Positions 23,501-33,465 of a stretch of 64,000 nucleotides of DNA are shown piece by piece (the first letter of the stretch is position 1; each line of letters begins with the position of its first letter). Origin of the DNA: Campanula takesimana (taxonomy: Eukaryota > Streptophyta > Magnoliopsida > Asterales > Campanulaceae). A program made the position numbers and the translations under genes. Under the pieces are notes generated by a model that ran no database searches, had not been told where the DNA came from, and was given only the letters and a program-made list of their open reading frames with translations. The stretch spans positions 930,001 to 994,000 of the forward strand of contig JAOWBW010000060.1 of assembly GCA_026119855.1 (NCBI GenBank), written 5' to 3'.

Positions 23501-26500
23501 CAGGAAACGAATCGACACCGACGTATATGCCCTTAAATTAAAGTCCAACATTGTATTCTTCAGTTGTAATAAATACTGGGAGGGTAAAATGTTGACTCGA
23601 AGGTTAGGTTGCACGTGAGAGCCACGTGCAAGTTGCAACTTAACTGAGATTTCCTATTGCAAGTCAGAAAACCTCATATTTACAAAATTGTGACTTCAGA
23701 CCATGGGCGGATCTTATGTTCTAGCAGGGGGTACACGTGCACCCGGTCAACCGAAATTTGTAGTTAAAATTAAATTTTTTCTTAAACCCTGTTTATTAAG
23801 TGCACCCGCACAGGATAAATATATAACACCCTGATAATATATATAAGTAGCTATGTGTTCTGGTGGTAATGTGTTCTGGTGGTAATGGAGTGTCTTAAAA
23901 ATCTTCATATTACAGGCTACCCAGGTTCGACTCTCAACGCTAGCCAGAATTTTTTTCCTTCTCTCTCATTTTCTACTACTCTTACTTTTTTTTTGGTCTG
24001 CCCCAGTTTAAAGTTTTTAATTGCTTTATTCCATAAATGAAAAAATATAAATAGTGCTTTAGAAAATCTTGCACTCAAAAATTTCATTTATTACAAAACC
24101 AATACTTACCTAACTTCATTTTCACTCATTTGCTTTATAGTGTTTAGGACAATTATATCTCCACCTTCCTACTTTTGTTGGCCCATTTTTCTTTGTTTTT
24201 CACTTGATTTTTTAATAAGCGTGCAGAATTAAACTAAGAACTTTAAACCGAGACGGAGGGAGTACTTTTATTCTCTCTCATTTTCTACTACAAGTTTATT
24301 TAACTAGTCCACTTTGTAGTGTAAAATCTGGATTGAAGTTTTGTAGTGTAGAATGTGCACCCGCTGTCAAAAAATCCTAGATCCGCCACTGCTTCAGACC
24401 CTAAGTAGATTCAATTCGGTTATCGGAACCCGATAGTGGATCGACCCCCAAACTCTAAACCTCATATTGAGATTTACTCTTCCCGGAAGATATCTAGAAA
24501 AACATTGTGGACTATTGTAGTTGTTGCGGACTTGCGGTCAAGGCCCCAAGTGTAAGGTGCTCAAAGAGTGAAGACTCTTCATCAATTTTTAAATGCATAA
24601 ATACACTGCAATCGCCTTCTCATATACCTATAAGTCCTCCGGGATTGTGTGGCAATGTCCATAAAGGAAAGATAACTAAGGAAAGAAAACCACATGCCAA
24701 TAAACACACTACATTAACACATGTAGTTACAAGGTTGGAGTCAAGAATCATACAGAACCATTAGAGGGTAATGGCTTGTGAATTTCAATGTATTGTTGTC
24801 CGTGTAGAAGAAGGCGTGGATCGTATCTGTCAGGAAAATAGAAGATGTAACTTCAGCAATTATTCTTAAACAGGTAGAAGTAAATCAAGTTTAAATAAAT
24901 TCGATTTCAGTACTAGAGTTTGATCACTTACGGCAGCCCTGGTAGATTTCCGATTTCTTTGGTAAATCCAAGAGAAAATAACGCAGCAAAAGTTGGTAAA
25001 ACCTAAAATGTACAAAATTGACAAGAAAATTATATTCTTTGCAGCTGCTGAATCTTCAAAATTTTCCTATAGGAATGCCATTTAGACTCAGCATAGACCA
25101 TAATTCTTTTGAGATAAAAAAAAATACAAATACTGTTGAACTCCGGATAATACTAATATGTTGCACAAGTAGATGAATAAAGCCTGCTCAAACTAACATT
25201 TTCTCAAGTCAAAGAACTTATCCAAAATGGATGTTATAAAAATCATGAGACAGGTAGAACACCAATTATTACACACACACACAGTCACAATAGATGACAA
25301 CTTGACACCATATTCATTAAAAAAAAAAAAAAAACTATGTACTCAAGCTACCAAATTATTCTAATATCTGCACCTGGAGGTTTTGCTGCCCGTCTTGATG
25401 GTAAACATATTTGAGCTCATCAGTATCCAACGCGTCCCTTGAGCAAGCTCCAACACCAAGGGCATAAAGTGCAGCATCTCTATTTGAAAAAGAGCAGAAA
25501 GTTCACGTTCAAGAGATATAACAACTAAACTAGACATGTCGAATAGAACAAATTTAAGAGCCTGTGATGCTCATTAACGTCAAATAATATTCCGACCAAG
25601 CATAACTAGCGGGGGACATGTTAAAAGAGTTACCTTTCATTATAGGTGTATATCGTCTGTAATCCACATCCATATATGCAACAGAAAGGAATGGATCAAT
25701 AATAAACAAACTCATGAAAATTAAATAGAATAGAACATAATTTAATTCTGCAGCTATGCCTTCCAAACAATCAAGTTGATAAAATGAATAGCAACACAAA
25801 ACAAAGTAATAGTGATAATGTATCGTTTTTATGTGTAAATGAGCAACAAACTACGGCAATAGACTAGGAACTCTAATGCAGTAGTACTAACTAACCAACC
25901 ATCAAATCATTCACTTAATTTGAATCACCTCTCACTTTTTGCATTCATCATCGCACGGGGACTAAACCCTTAAACTATCCTTCAGTACGAGTCTCGGATC
26001 ACAAAGACTATAATCTAACTTTTAACCACAACACCCACAACTGTTTCTCTAATCAGTTTCCTAAATTATATACTATCTCCATTAGACTCGAAGTTCCTAA
26101 AAGAATCTAGCTCTAAAAATTACAACCACCCTTGGAACTACACATTATAGCAAAAACATTTTGATTAACTATCATATAAAGGCATAACATCACAAGAATC
26201 GCAAGCTTAATTCATTCTTCTAGCCAAACAGTTATGAGTTTAATGGTGGAACTGATTCTATTAACACTGAAAAGAGATCAAAAATTATAACTTACCAATT
26301 AGAAATTTCAAAACTTAACCTGTTAGCGACAAAATCTAAATTGTAAACACAAAAAAAGAATACTCCCTCCGTCCCACACCAATGAGCACTTTTGGTCAAA
26401 CCCACTTGAACTTTGACTAACCTTTTATGCTAAATACTTTATCTCCATAAAAATTTGAATATAGTTATTGATAATGTTTCTATTACTAATTTAGTAACTT

Positions 26501-26925
26501 TAAAAAAAAAAATATGGAGATTAATAATTTAGCATAAAATGTTACTCAAAGTTCAAGTTGGTTTGACCAAAAGTGGCCATTGGTATGGGAGAGGGAGTAT
26601 ACTTCTGTCAACCAAATAATTTACTAAAAGCAAAATTAAAAGATTAGTATCCGAAATTAATTGAAAGCAATCAATGAATCGGTAACAACTAACAAGATGA
26701 TGAAGCAAAATCCTTTAGATACACTTTAATTACGTAACAAGTCACTTTCTTCAATCAAAAATGATAATTAGTTAATACAAAGCAGAATCAGTAACCAAAA
26801 TTGCTCAACAAACATCGACAAATAACTAGATAAAAATGTTAATTGAAGAGGACACAATTTTGTGTTACCTCGGGGAATTCGTGAGAAATGATGAGCTCGG
26901 GATTCATCGGAGAGTCTTCTTCCAT
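17543..26925 (-). CDS. ECH2: Peroxisomal enoyl-CoA hydratase 2 (ECH2), 11 exons
   Basis: Hydrates 2-trans-enoyl-CoA to the (3R)-hydroxyacyl-CoA, helping peroxisomes degrade fatty acids with cis double bonds at even positions. Exons, in coding order: 26869-26925, 25634-25656, 25374-25479, 24932-25002, 24754-24826, 21911-21950, 21494-21566, 21269-21419, 18552-18622, 18043-18216, 17543-17630. The phases close to 308 aa, the length of the Arabidopsis protein. Landmarks: YTYNERDAALYALGVGAC near the N-terminus, VYLRGAGGFS mid-protein, and the hydratase-2 motif DYNPLHSDPMIAEIAGFSRP followed by ILHG, with the catalytic Asp and His. It ends in Ser-Ser-Leu, a PTS1-type peroxisomal signal. Exon 2 is only 23 nt. 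Intron 8 starts with GC rather than GT. Long introns 5 and 8 carry transposons. Confidence 0.93.
17734..17910. mobile_element. Stowaway-like MITE in ECH2 intron 10
   Basis: Runs from tactccctccgtcccaata to tgggacggagggaga. Core text aatgatagtcac, ~177 bp, non-coding. Confidence 0.7.
18329..18508. mobile_element. Stowaway-like MITE in ECH2 intron 9
   Basis: Decayed termini: taccaccgtcccaaaaag on the left and tttctgggaaggaaggag on the right. The body (ttgatggtcaaa inverted as tgaccatcaaaa) matches the family of 33549-33811. Confidence 0.6.
19325..19570 (-). repeat. 3' fragment of an RTE-type LINE (or SINE sharing its tail)
   Basis: On the minus strand it carries ccccaaattattttggga and a (TTG)-like end (complement of caacaacaacatc). 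The same tail terminates the RTE LINE at 50563-52712. Upstream is a pyrimidine-rich stretch, as in that LINE. It lies in ECH2 intron 8. Confidence 0.55.
19985..20262. mobile_element. Stowaway-like MITE in ECH2 intron 8
   Basis: From tactccctccgtcccaccc to atgggacggatggagta, with core gaaataggac. ~278 bp, TA-bounded, non-coding. Confidence 0.7.
20316..20460 (+). repeat. RTE-tail retroposon fragment, plus orientation
   Basis: Contains gttagccgaccccaaattat, then ttttgggactaagg and a TTG repeat (ttgttgttgttg). It is the same 3' terminus as the LINE at 50563-52712, but with only ~100 bases of body. It is either a severely 5'-truncated LINE or a SINE using the same tail. Confidence 0.5.
20529..20804. 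mobile_element. Stowaway-like MITE in ECH2 intron 8
   Basis: From tacctccgtcccggagtg to tgggacggggggagta; repeat arms share gagagaatgagtggga. ~276 bp. Confidence 0.65.
22102..22387. mobile_element. Stowaway-like MITE in ECH2 intron 5
   Basis: From tactcccactgtcccagctc to aggtgggacggagggagta. Same subfamily as 4890-5172 and 36058-36337, ~286 bp. Confidence 0.7.
22795..23000. repeat. CT, TG and TATC microsatellite cluster
   Basis: Runs of (tc)n, (tg)n and (tatctc)n follow one another in ECH2 intron 5. Two imperfect copies of an ~80-bp unit are visible, with gtatgaacccttgat near 22996 and gtacgaacccttgat near 22855. Non-coding. Confidence 0.6.
23702..24391. mobile_element. hAT-like non-autonomous element, copy B
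   Basis: A 690-bp element inside ECH2 intron 5. It starts catgggcggatctt and ends agatccgccactg. The perfect 8-bp target duplication cttcagac lies at 23694-23701 and 24392-24399. It shares gtgcacccggtcaa and the terminal inverted repeat with copy A in the P450 intron. No transposase. Confidence 0.8.
26361..26599. mobile_element. Stowaway-like MITE in ECH2 intron 1
   Basis: From tactccctccgtcccacac to ggtatgggagagggagta; arms share gagcacttttggtcaaac. ~239 bp. Confidence 0.7.
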
Positions 26926-27183
26926 GAAATTCGTCAGAGATTCCGGCTAGATTGTAAGGAATTTGGGAATGGATTAACTGAAAAGATTGATGATTGAAAA
27001 GGGGGGAAATGATTGAATTTCAGTTCCCAAGTAGCGTACGAGTGACAAATTGGGATGAACGAGGAGGTTGGATAACGATCGCGCGTGATTTAACAGTCAA
27101 CAGTCGTCGTCACTCGTCACGGTTGACAAACCCGATTTTTATTTTGGGCGAATTGCATTTTAAGCTCCAAACTATATCGAGGC

Positions 27184-27364
27184 GTTCTAAAAGACGTCCG
27201 TCTATGTCGCATACACCCCGCTTAGGCGTTCATGAAACGACTAAGTCTCACTTAAGATATTAAAACTATTTTTGAATTCTCGGCCCCGCCTAAATCCCGT
27301 ATAGACCCAGCATAGGCGCTAGGCCTGCTGCGGCGCCTAGCGAACGCCTAGCGCTTTTTAGAAC
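27184..27364. repeat. GTTCTAAAA / CGCCTAGG foldback element, copy 2
   Basis: 181 bp from gttctaaaagacgtccgtc to gcgctttttagaacc. It lies within a larger sequence that starts gggcgaattgcattttaagc, reminiscent of the MULE termini in the P450 intron. Confidence 0.65.
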
Positions 27365-27916
27365 CTTGATCTCAACTTGGGCTTCAGTTTATTTACAATT
27401 TAGGTTCAATGTTGTTATTTTTTTAGCGTTTTAAGATTTTTACCGAATTTTTAACAACAGATGTTTTGATGATGTGAGAGTTTTAGGGGCTAAAGTGTAT
27501 ACTCCCTCCTTCCCACCTGAATTAAGATTTTTGGGTTGGGCACGGAAATTAGGGAAAAAGTGTTAGTGAAGTAAGTGTTGTGCTCACCGCCGCCCCCAAC
27601 ATCATCTCCCATTTCCAAGCCGTCCCCACTCCATCTTCTTCTTGGATCTTCTTCTCCGTTTCTTTAATGTTTCTTCTTAGCCTCTCTCTCTCAAGATTCA
27701 GAATTAGATCTAGATCTAGACCTATACCTACCCAGCCGCACCCTTCCTCTTTCCTTTGTGTCCAACCTCCTTCTCCGTCAACGGGCCTGCCTCCACCAGC
27801 TTTTTTGGTGCAAGATTTGTTGAAAATGATGATAGATATTTAGTGCAAAATTTGCACCATTTTACAAAACAGTGCAATTCTTGCTCCAAATATTAAACAT
27901 TGACACTCAAATACCT

Positions 27917-28443
27917 TTAAAAAAATACGACAATTATTTCGGAATATGGTGTAAAATTACCGGTAACTGCTCCAAATATTTTGTTGCTCATCTCTCCCCC
28001 ATTAAACAAGAGGCCATACATCCGCTTCAATACCGCATTATTATGCGCTAATTGAATTACATTCCTGTCTACTTTAATAATATAAGCCCTATTACATTGG
28101 TTCATGAGATCTCGAATGATAGAGTCCACATAGAACTCTTGGCATGTCGGATTTTGAATATCAAGACTAGACCTCATATCAACATACATTTCATCTAGGG
28201 TTCTAAACTTCCAAACAAATTACTACACAAACTAAGAAAAAAACACCAATAAATACTACTGCTACAAACAAAGTATGTTCGATAACTCAGTTTGAAAGTT
28301 CGAGTATCAATCATCCTTTGTCCCCCAAAATTGTAGGCTTCAGAGCTGCAACATTTTTGTAAATACGTAAAACTAATCTCTGATGAAGATGGTAAAGAAT
28401 GAAAATTCAACGCATTTCGTTTTTTGTCAAGGTCAATTCTCAT
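27917..28443 (-). pseudogene. Unrecognised open-frame remnants downstream of CTU1
   Basis: Two minus-strand open frames (28195-28443, 82 codons; 27917-28189, 90 codons) in different frames, on the CTU1 strand just past its stop. The text includes FYVDSIIRDLMNQ and VIQLAHNNAVLKR. The latter faintly resembles the NAVLKRA segment of plant CUE-domain proteins, but the likeness is too short to name the family. Probably a decayed gene piece, or chance. Confidence 0.2.
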
Positions 28444-28553
28444 AACAATGAAGGAGAACGTGATAAAAATCTGCTGCTACTGATTGAGACTTCGATTTCT
28501 CATGATTCTTGACAAATTCACTAACCTAAAGTGATTTGTACGAACGTGAGATA

Positions 28554-31500
28554 TCAAAAATCCAGGGTCCCACATTGTTTGCTCTCTATACTCTTCACTC
28601 CATTCTGTTTTGCATCTCTATTTTGTCCTTCACTATTGGGACCTCTCGTCCTCCCAATGCCCATCTTTGGTAGTCCCCGGTTCAGTCCCTCCAGTAACAC
28701 ACATGCTTTACACCATTTCTGCACATTCACAAAACTGATACTGAGTCCCTAAGATGGGTTCAAACTGTGTTCTATATATATACTCCGTCTCTCTTTAACT
28801 TACAAAATTTGAGTTGGGCACATTAATTAAAGGAAAAGTGAAAAAGGTGATATCTAGTGAGTGTAGATAGTTGCGTGGGAGAGAGAAAGTGGGGTAGAGA
28901 ATAGTAAGGGGATAGTTGTAGTGAGTGTGACAAGTGGGTCCTACTACTTAAAAAGTGTTAAAACATTTCTATTTTGGGACTTTGTAAATTAAAGTGGGAC
29001 AACCAAAATGGCAATTTTTGTAGATTAAAGAGGGACAGAGGGAGTATGTGTGTATATAAATATGAGTAGGTTTTGAGGGAAACTAGTTTCTCCATAAGTT
29101 ATAAGAAGTCCACTTTTTAACATAGTTTCACCCTTAAAATAGCGAGTTTAAGCCTTATAACAGTGAGTGTAGGCCTTAAAACCCTAATTTGTATATTTAA
29201 GAACAGGGTTTTTATAACTTATGGAGGACCTAGTTTCCCCCAAAATTCCCGGTATATATATATATGTGCGCTACAAGTGCAAATGAAGTACTCCCTCTGT
29301 CACATAATAAGGGTTACTTATTTCCCTTTTGGGCGTTCAATAATAAAGGTTACTAACTCATAATGTAAATTTGAAAATATTTGTGTATTTAAGTGGGCCC
29401 ACTTGCCCACTCCCAACAACAATCCAATTACTATTCCCTACACCACATTCTCTCACCTACTTTAGTTTTCATACACACAACACCTACTCCATTATCAATA
29501 TCATACGGTGTATTTACTTTTTCTTAATTCCCACGCATATAATTTTAGTAACCCTTGTTATGGGACGGAGAGAGAGTATTACATTACCACTGAAATAGAT
29601 TCAAGATATTTACCGAAAAGCTTAAATTAACATTTTTAAGTCACCTTCCCTACCGCTGATTATCACAGACTTACGTTGCAAAGATGATTATATTATATTA
29701 GTGATATCCCGATTAAATAACCTTGCTCTTATTTCACAAGTTGCAAAACTTCAAGCACAGGGTAGAAGTGCCACAAAGAAACAAGTTTGAGCTTTCTTTT
29801 TTCATCACTGGAGTGATTTGGAAAACAAAAAAAACACAAAACATTGGTTCAAACTGGTTACGAAAGCTTTATCTCATGAGGTAAGAACTACTCCCAGTGT
29901 CCCGACTAAGTGTCCATCCATTTTGGGATGCATCAAAATATGTTTCCCCTTTCCTATTTTGGAAAGATTTTGCTATGCCCTTGCCAATTGTGAGACAGTA
30001 AAAAATAACGGTTCCCATTAATTTGAAGCTACATGGCAGTAACTTAAAGGTATTCAAGGTCATGTACTCTGTATGGACCGTATGTAAGATCAAATACTTC
30101 CTCCAAACCCGAGTAAAGAGACTTATTTTAGATTGAGGGCTTATTTACTAATGAATGGGTGGTTTTAATGGTTAGAGTAACAATGTCACTGTCCAAGGCC
30201 TGTCAAAATCCGTGCACATTTCTGCTAGAAAAAGAGGTAAAATTACCTGGCTAGAAATATAGCCACAACGCTCACACGTTCCCTGCTCCGGCATCTTCGT
30301 AGAGGTAGAAATCCTGAAATCCTCGCCTGATTTAATGATGTCAATTATGGCTCGAGGTCTGTATTACAAACAATATGTTTTACAAAAAAAGGGTAGGTTA
30401 AAAGACAAAAGTTTAAGAAAGAAGAATATTCCTTTTGCCATCATATATTGTCCATGACAGAGTTAAAGAACAATAAGGGAAGAACCTGATTCTTTCTAAA
30501 TCTTTAATGAACTCCCGTGCAAATCCTCGATAAGCATTCGGTGAATAGATGCCTGCATTTAGTAATTAAAGTCCAGAGAGAGAAATAATTATATTTCACT
30601 AAAACAAAAAAAAAAAATCAATGAATCCTTTAAGAAACCAAATATGAAGATGCATATCAACGCCCCGAACGAAGAATACTAATGTTTAAAGAAACTATGC
30701 AAGAAGTTGTCATAGCTCGTAAGAAAAAACTTGAAACTAAACATGAAAAGGGCATAAAATTAAACTGCGGCTTACATTCAGTGGAGAAGTAGTCCAGCTT
30801 CTTAAAATATGCATACGTAAGATTTGGTTAAGGTTTTTGCAGCTAAAAGCAGTCAGAAGCTGACCAGTGGAGATATAACATACTACCTCCGTTCCAAAAT
30901 GAATGTCCAATAAATTTTCAAATTCGCTCTTGATATGGAGTCTCGACATTTATTTTGGGATGGAAGGAGTAGTTATCAGAAAAAGTGTGCAATGCAAAAG
31001 ACGACCAGAGTGGTACGTTCATAACAATCAAGGATATATAACAATCTCTTTCTCATAAGTGTACTTAAAAGGCTTGCATCTTGGGATCGGTCCATCTTCA
31101 CCGGTGATTATAGATGTGCACCTGCTCAACCTGTAATTTTAAGGATATAAACTAGGTAAACAATCAAATCCTAGAGAAGAAATACTCCCTCCGTCCCAAA
31201 ATGATATTCACATTTGACTATTCAAACTTTTTAAGGATATGAATAATTCCTTCACTAGCTGTGTTTATGCACTTTTAAGCCTAAATTATAGAAATGAGAA
31301 GAACTTTTTGGGACAATGAGGAATGACAAATGAGAAGATCATTTTGGGACGGAGGGAGTATGACAAGGGAAATATCTATAATACATAGAATGAAATAATG
31401 TACCTGGCTATGTCGCCTCTTAAGATATTTAAGAGAACTGTTTCAGCAATATCATCAGCATTATGTCCAGTGGCTAGCTTGTCTACTTTCAACAAGGCAG

Positions 31501-33465
31501 CACCACGATCAAGAGCCTTACAAACAAAGCAACATATTAAATCACTATCAAACTTACTCAAACCTATGCTTACATCTAAACAAGTTTCATATGTTGCCAA
31601 GAAGAGCAAAATTGCAAACTCGGGAAAGGAGTATGATCTGGTTGGATACTTGAAGAGAATTATCATTCTATATACCATTATTTTTTATGTACTGCTTTCA
31701 AGTTTTCCATTTTTTTCTTTGATTTTAGTAAATTAAGGTTTGATTTCAGATCATAAGATGTAGGATTGTAAGAGAAGATTACACCAACTTGGATACAAAT
31801 GACTCACCTGGCGACGGAAAACGCCACAAAAAGTGCAGTTGTTCTTTAGACCTATCATCTTCACTATGTCATCCATTGTCCACCCATACAAATCCTTATA
31901 TGAAACGACTTTCAGTGGTAGTCCATACTGAAAATGATGTGATGCAAAAAGCACTTGAATCAGGAGGAGATAATAGAATAGAATCACAAAGCATGCTTTC
32001 AAATTAAAGAACAGGAATTGAAAGAAGAACGAATGAAAATGTTTGGGTAAATTAGAAGTGTGAAAATATCCCCAAAAAATAAATAACACGTATCCACTAA
32101 GGAAGATAGTGAAGACAACTGCTTTGTAAGAAAAAATTTCAAGCATTCAAGATTTTACTAAGCACAACAAAACCAACCAAAAAGAAACGTAAATAGAAGA
32201 TTCTTCCGAACCTGAATCTCATTTCTTTTGACAGTTTCAAGGGAGTCATCCCTATACCCTGTGATCCCTTCATCGACAGATAAGAGGAAGAGATCCAAGC
32301 CATAGTTGTGGCGACGGTTTAATTCGGACATTACATAAGCAAGCACTGTTGAATCTGCAAATGATGCGATAGAATAATGAGCTCGAGATAAATATGAATT
32401 CCTAAGTTCACCCTGAATCAATCTCATATCCAAACCATAATCTATTATACTCCCTCTGTCCCAAAATGATCTTCTCATTTGGCATTTTTCATTGTCCCAA
32501 AAAGTTCTTCTCATTTCTAGAATTTAGTCTTAAATGTGCATAAACACAACATGGCTAGTGAAGCAAGTGTTCATATCCTTACAAAGTTTGAATAGTCAAA
32601 CGTGAAGATCATTTTAGGATGGAGGGAGTATACTCTCATGCAGTCCCACAGACTATGTAAAAAACTGATCTCACATCAATATGGCAATAAACCATTTAAT
32701 TTTCCATTCTCCAAGAGTACGTAGAACCAACTTACAATAAAATTGTCCACAACTCTTTACAATAAGTGAATCAAGCTTCAACCGAACCGATCTTTTTAGA
32801 TATTTGATTTGTATTAAACTTGTATAGACAAAATATATGCACCAAATGTCCAAAACTCAGCAATTATCTTAGGAAGGAGCGGACTAGAGTTAGATAACTT
32901 CACCTTTCCCACCAGAAGCTCCAATGGCAATGCGTTCCCCGGGCTTAAACAGCTGATTATCCACAATTACCCTATGAATTTCTTCCTCAAAAACCTCGTA
33001 AAAGCACTCCCTACAAATCTTTATACCAAAAACAAAAAATCAAAATTCAGCCACCATAAACAGAAATTCTCCAACCAAATCAACAACCCACTCCCACAAA
33101 ACACGTCTCCGCATGTAAGAAAAAAAAGTCTAATCATTAAATTTCACATGTAATCAGATAACCACATCCAACAACTTATAAAGAATTACAACCTCCTTCA
33201 CAAAGAATGATTTTTTTTTTCAAAATTTATTGACTATTTCTCAAAGAAATTCATGGTATAAACTAATGTTAAATCTTAATTGAAATATATCATCGTTAAT
33301 TTGATGGATTACATGATTAAACTAGTAAAGAAAAAAAGGGGGTTTTACCTGTTCAAGGGTTTTAGGCCTTTTGAGAGCAGGTTTTCTTTGGTTGCAGATG
33401 CAGCAAAGCCTGCCGGCCGTAGTTCCATTCTTCTTTGGCTTAGATACGACGCCGGTTTCCTCCAT
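28554..33465 (-). CDS. CTU1: Cytosolic tRNA 2-thiolation protein 1 (CTU1/NCS6/ROL5), 10 exons
   Basis: Adenylates and thiolates wobble uridine 34 of Lys, Glu and Gln tRNAs with CTU2, using sulfur carried by URM1. Exons: 33349-33465, 32904-33018, 32212-32354, 31808-31927, 31404-31516, 31038-31130, 30776-30816, 30486-30552, 30247-30358, 28554-28718. The phases close to 361 aa, the family's normal size. Visible motifs: an N-terminal zinc site (CCIC...CREC), the PP-loop GASGGKDS split between exons 2 and 3, CTFCGVFRR, GHNADDIAETVLLN, and a C-terminal zinc site (CERCG...WCKAC) followed by LLEGLNRGLPK. Intron 6 (30817-31037) has ATATCCTT and AC borders, so a U12-type intron. Introns 2, 5, 6 and 9 carry Stowaway-like MITEs, yet the coding frame is clean. 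Confidence 0.95.
28791..29046. mobile_element. Stowaway-like MITE in CTU1 intron 9
   Basis: From tactccgtctctctttaac to agggacagagggagta; arms share ttacaaaatttgagt and the inverse. ~256 bp. Confidence 0.65.
29289..29578. mobile_element. Stowaway-like MITE in CTU1 intron 9
   Basis: From tactccctctgtcacataat to tgggacggagagagagta; core aagggttact and inverse. ~290 bp. Confidence 0.65.
30817..31037 (-). other. Putative U12-type AT-AC intron of CTU1 (intron 6)
   Basis: On the coding strand the exon ends ...GAGATTGTTAT. The intron opens ATATCCTTG (31037 downward), the U12 donor consensus. It closes ...AACCTTAACCAAATCTTAC, which has a branch-like CCTTAAC a dozen bases before the terminal AC (30817-30818). 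Joining exons here gives the conserved EIVMYAYFKKLDYFS. No GT-AG choice gives this frame. A 91-bp MITE sits inside the intron. Confidence 0.85.
30881..30971. mobile_element. Short Stowaway-like MITE inside the AT-AC intron
   Basis: Only 91 bp: tactacctccgttccaaaa on the left and ttgggatggaaggagta on the right. It contributes about 40% of the 221-bp intron 6 of CTU1, on the upstream side of the branch-like motif. Confidence 0.6.
31182..31360. mobile_element. Stowaway-like MITE in CTU1 intron 5
   Basis: From tactccctccgtcccaaaa to tgggacggagggagta, ~179 bp. Contains tgactattcaaactttt, shared in inverse with the copy at 32458-32630. Confidence 0.7.
32458..32630. mobile_element. Stowaway-like MITE in CTU1 intron 2
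   Basis: From tactccctctgtcccaaaa to taggatggagggagta, ~173 bp. Same subfamily as 31182-31360 and in the opposite orientation, so the pre-mRNA holds two copies that could pair. Confidence 0.7.

Larger units (their letters stand above)
26926..28553. other. Intergenic region between ECH2 and CTU1
   Basis: About 1.6 kb holding the presumed ECH2 promoter and 5' UTR (right of 26925), the GC-rich foldback at 27184-27364, a partial Stowaway-like end (~27500), CT-rich DNA (27600-27780) and two unrecognised open frames (27917-28443). No RNA gene is seen. Confidence 0.5.

Noticed and set aside
2969..26925. A metabolic gene cluster linking the P450 with ECH2
   Set aside because: ECH2 is a conserved peroxisomal housekeeping gene, and the P450 is a lone pseudogene. 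No other biosynthetic gene is present.
27840..27870. A minus-strand frame reading KWCKFC that looked like the last exon of CTU1
   Set aside because: It has no AG acceptor and loses similarity at once. The true terminal exon (KWCKACVLLEGLNRG...) is at 28554-28718 with a good acceptor.
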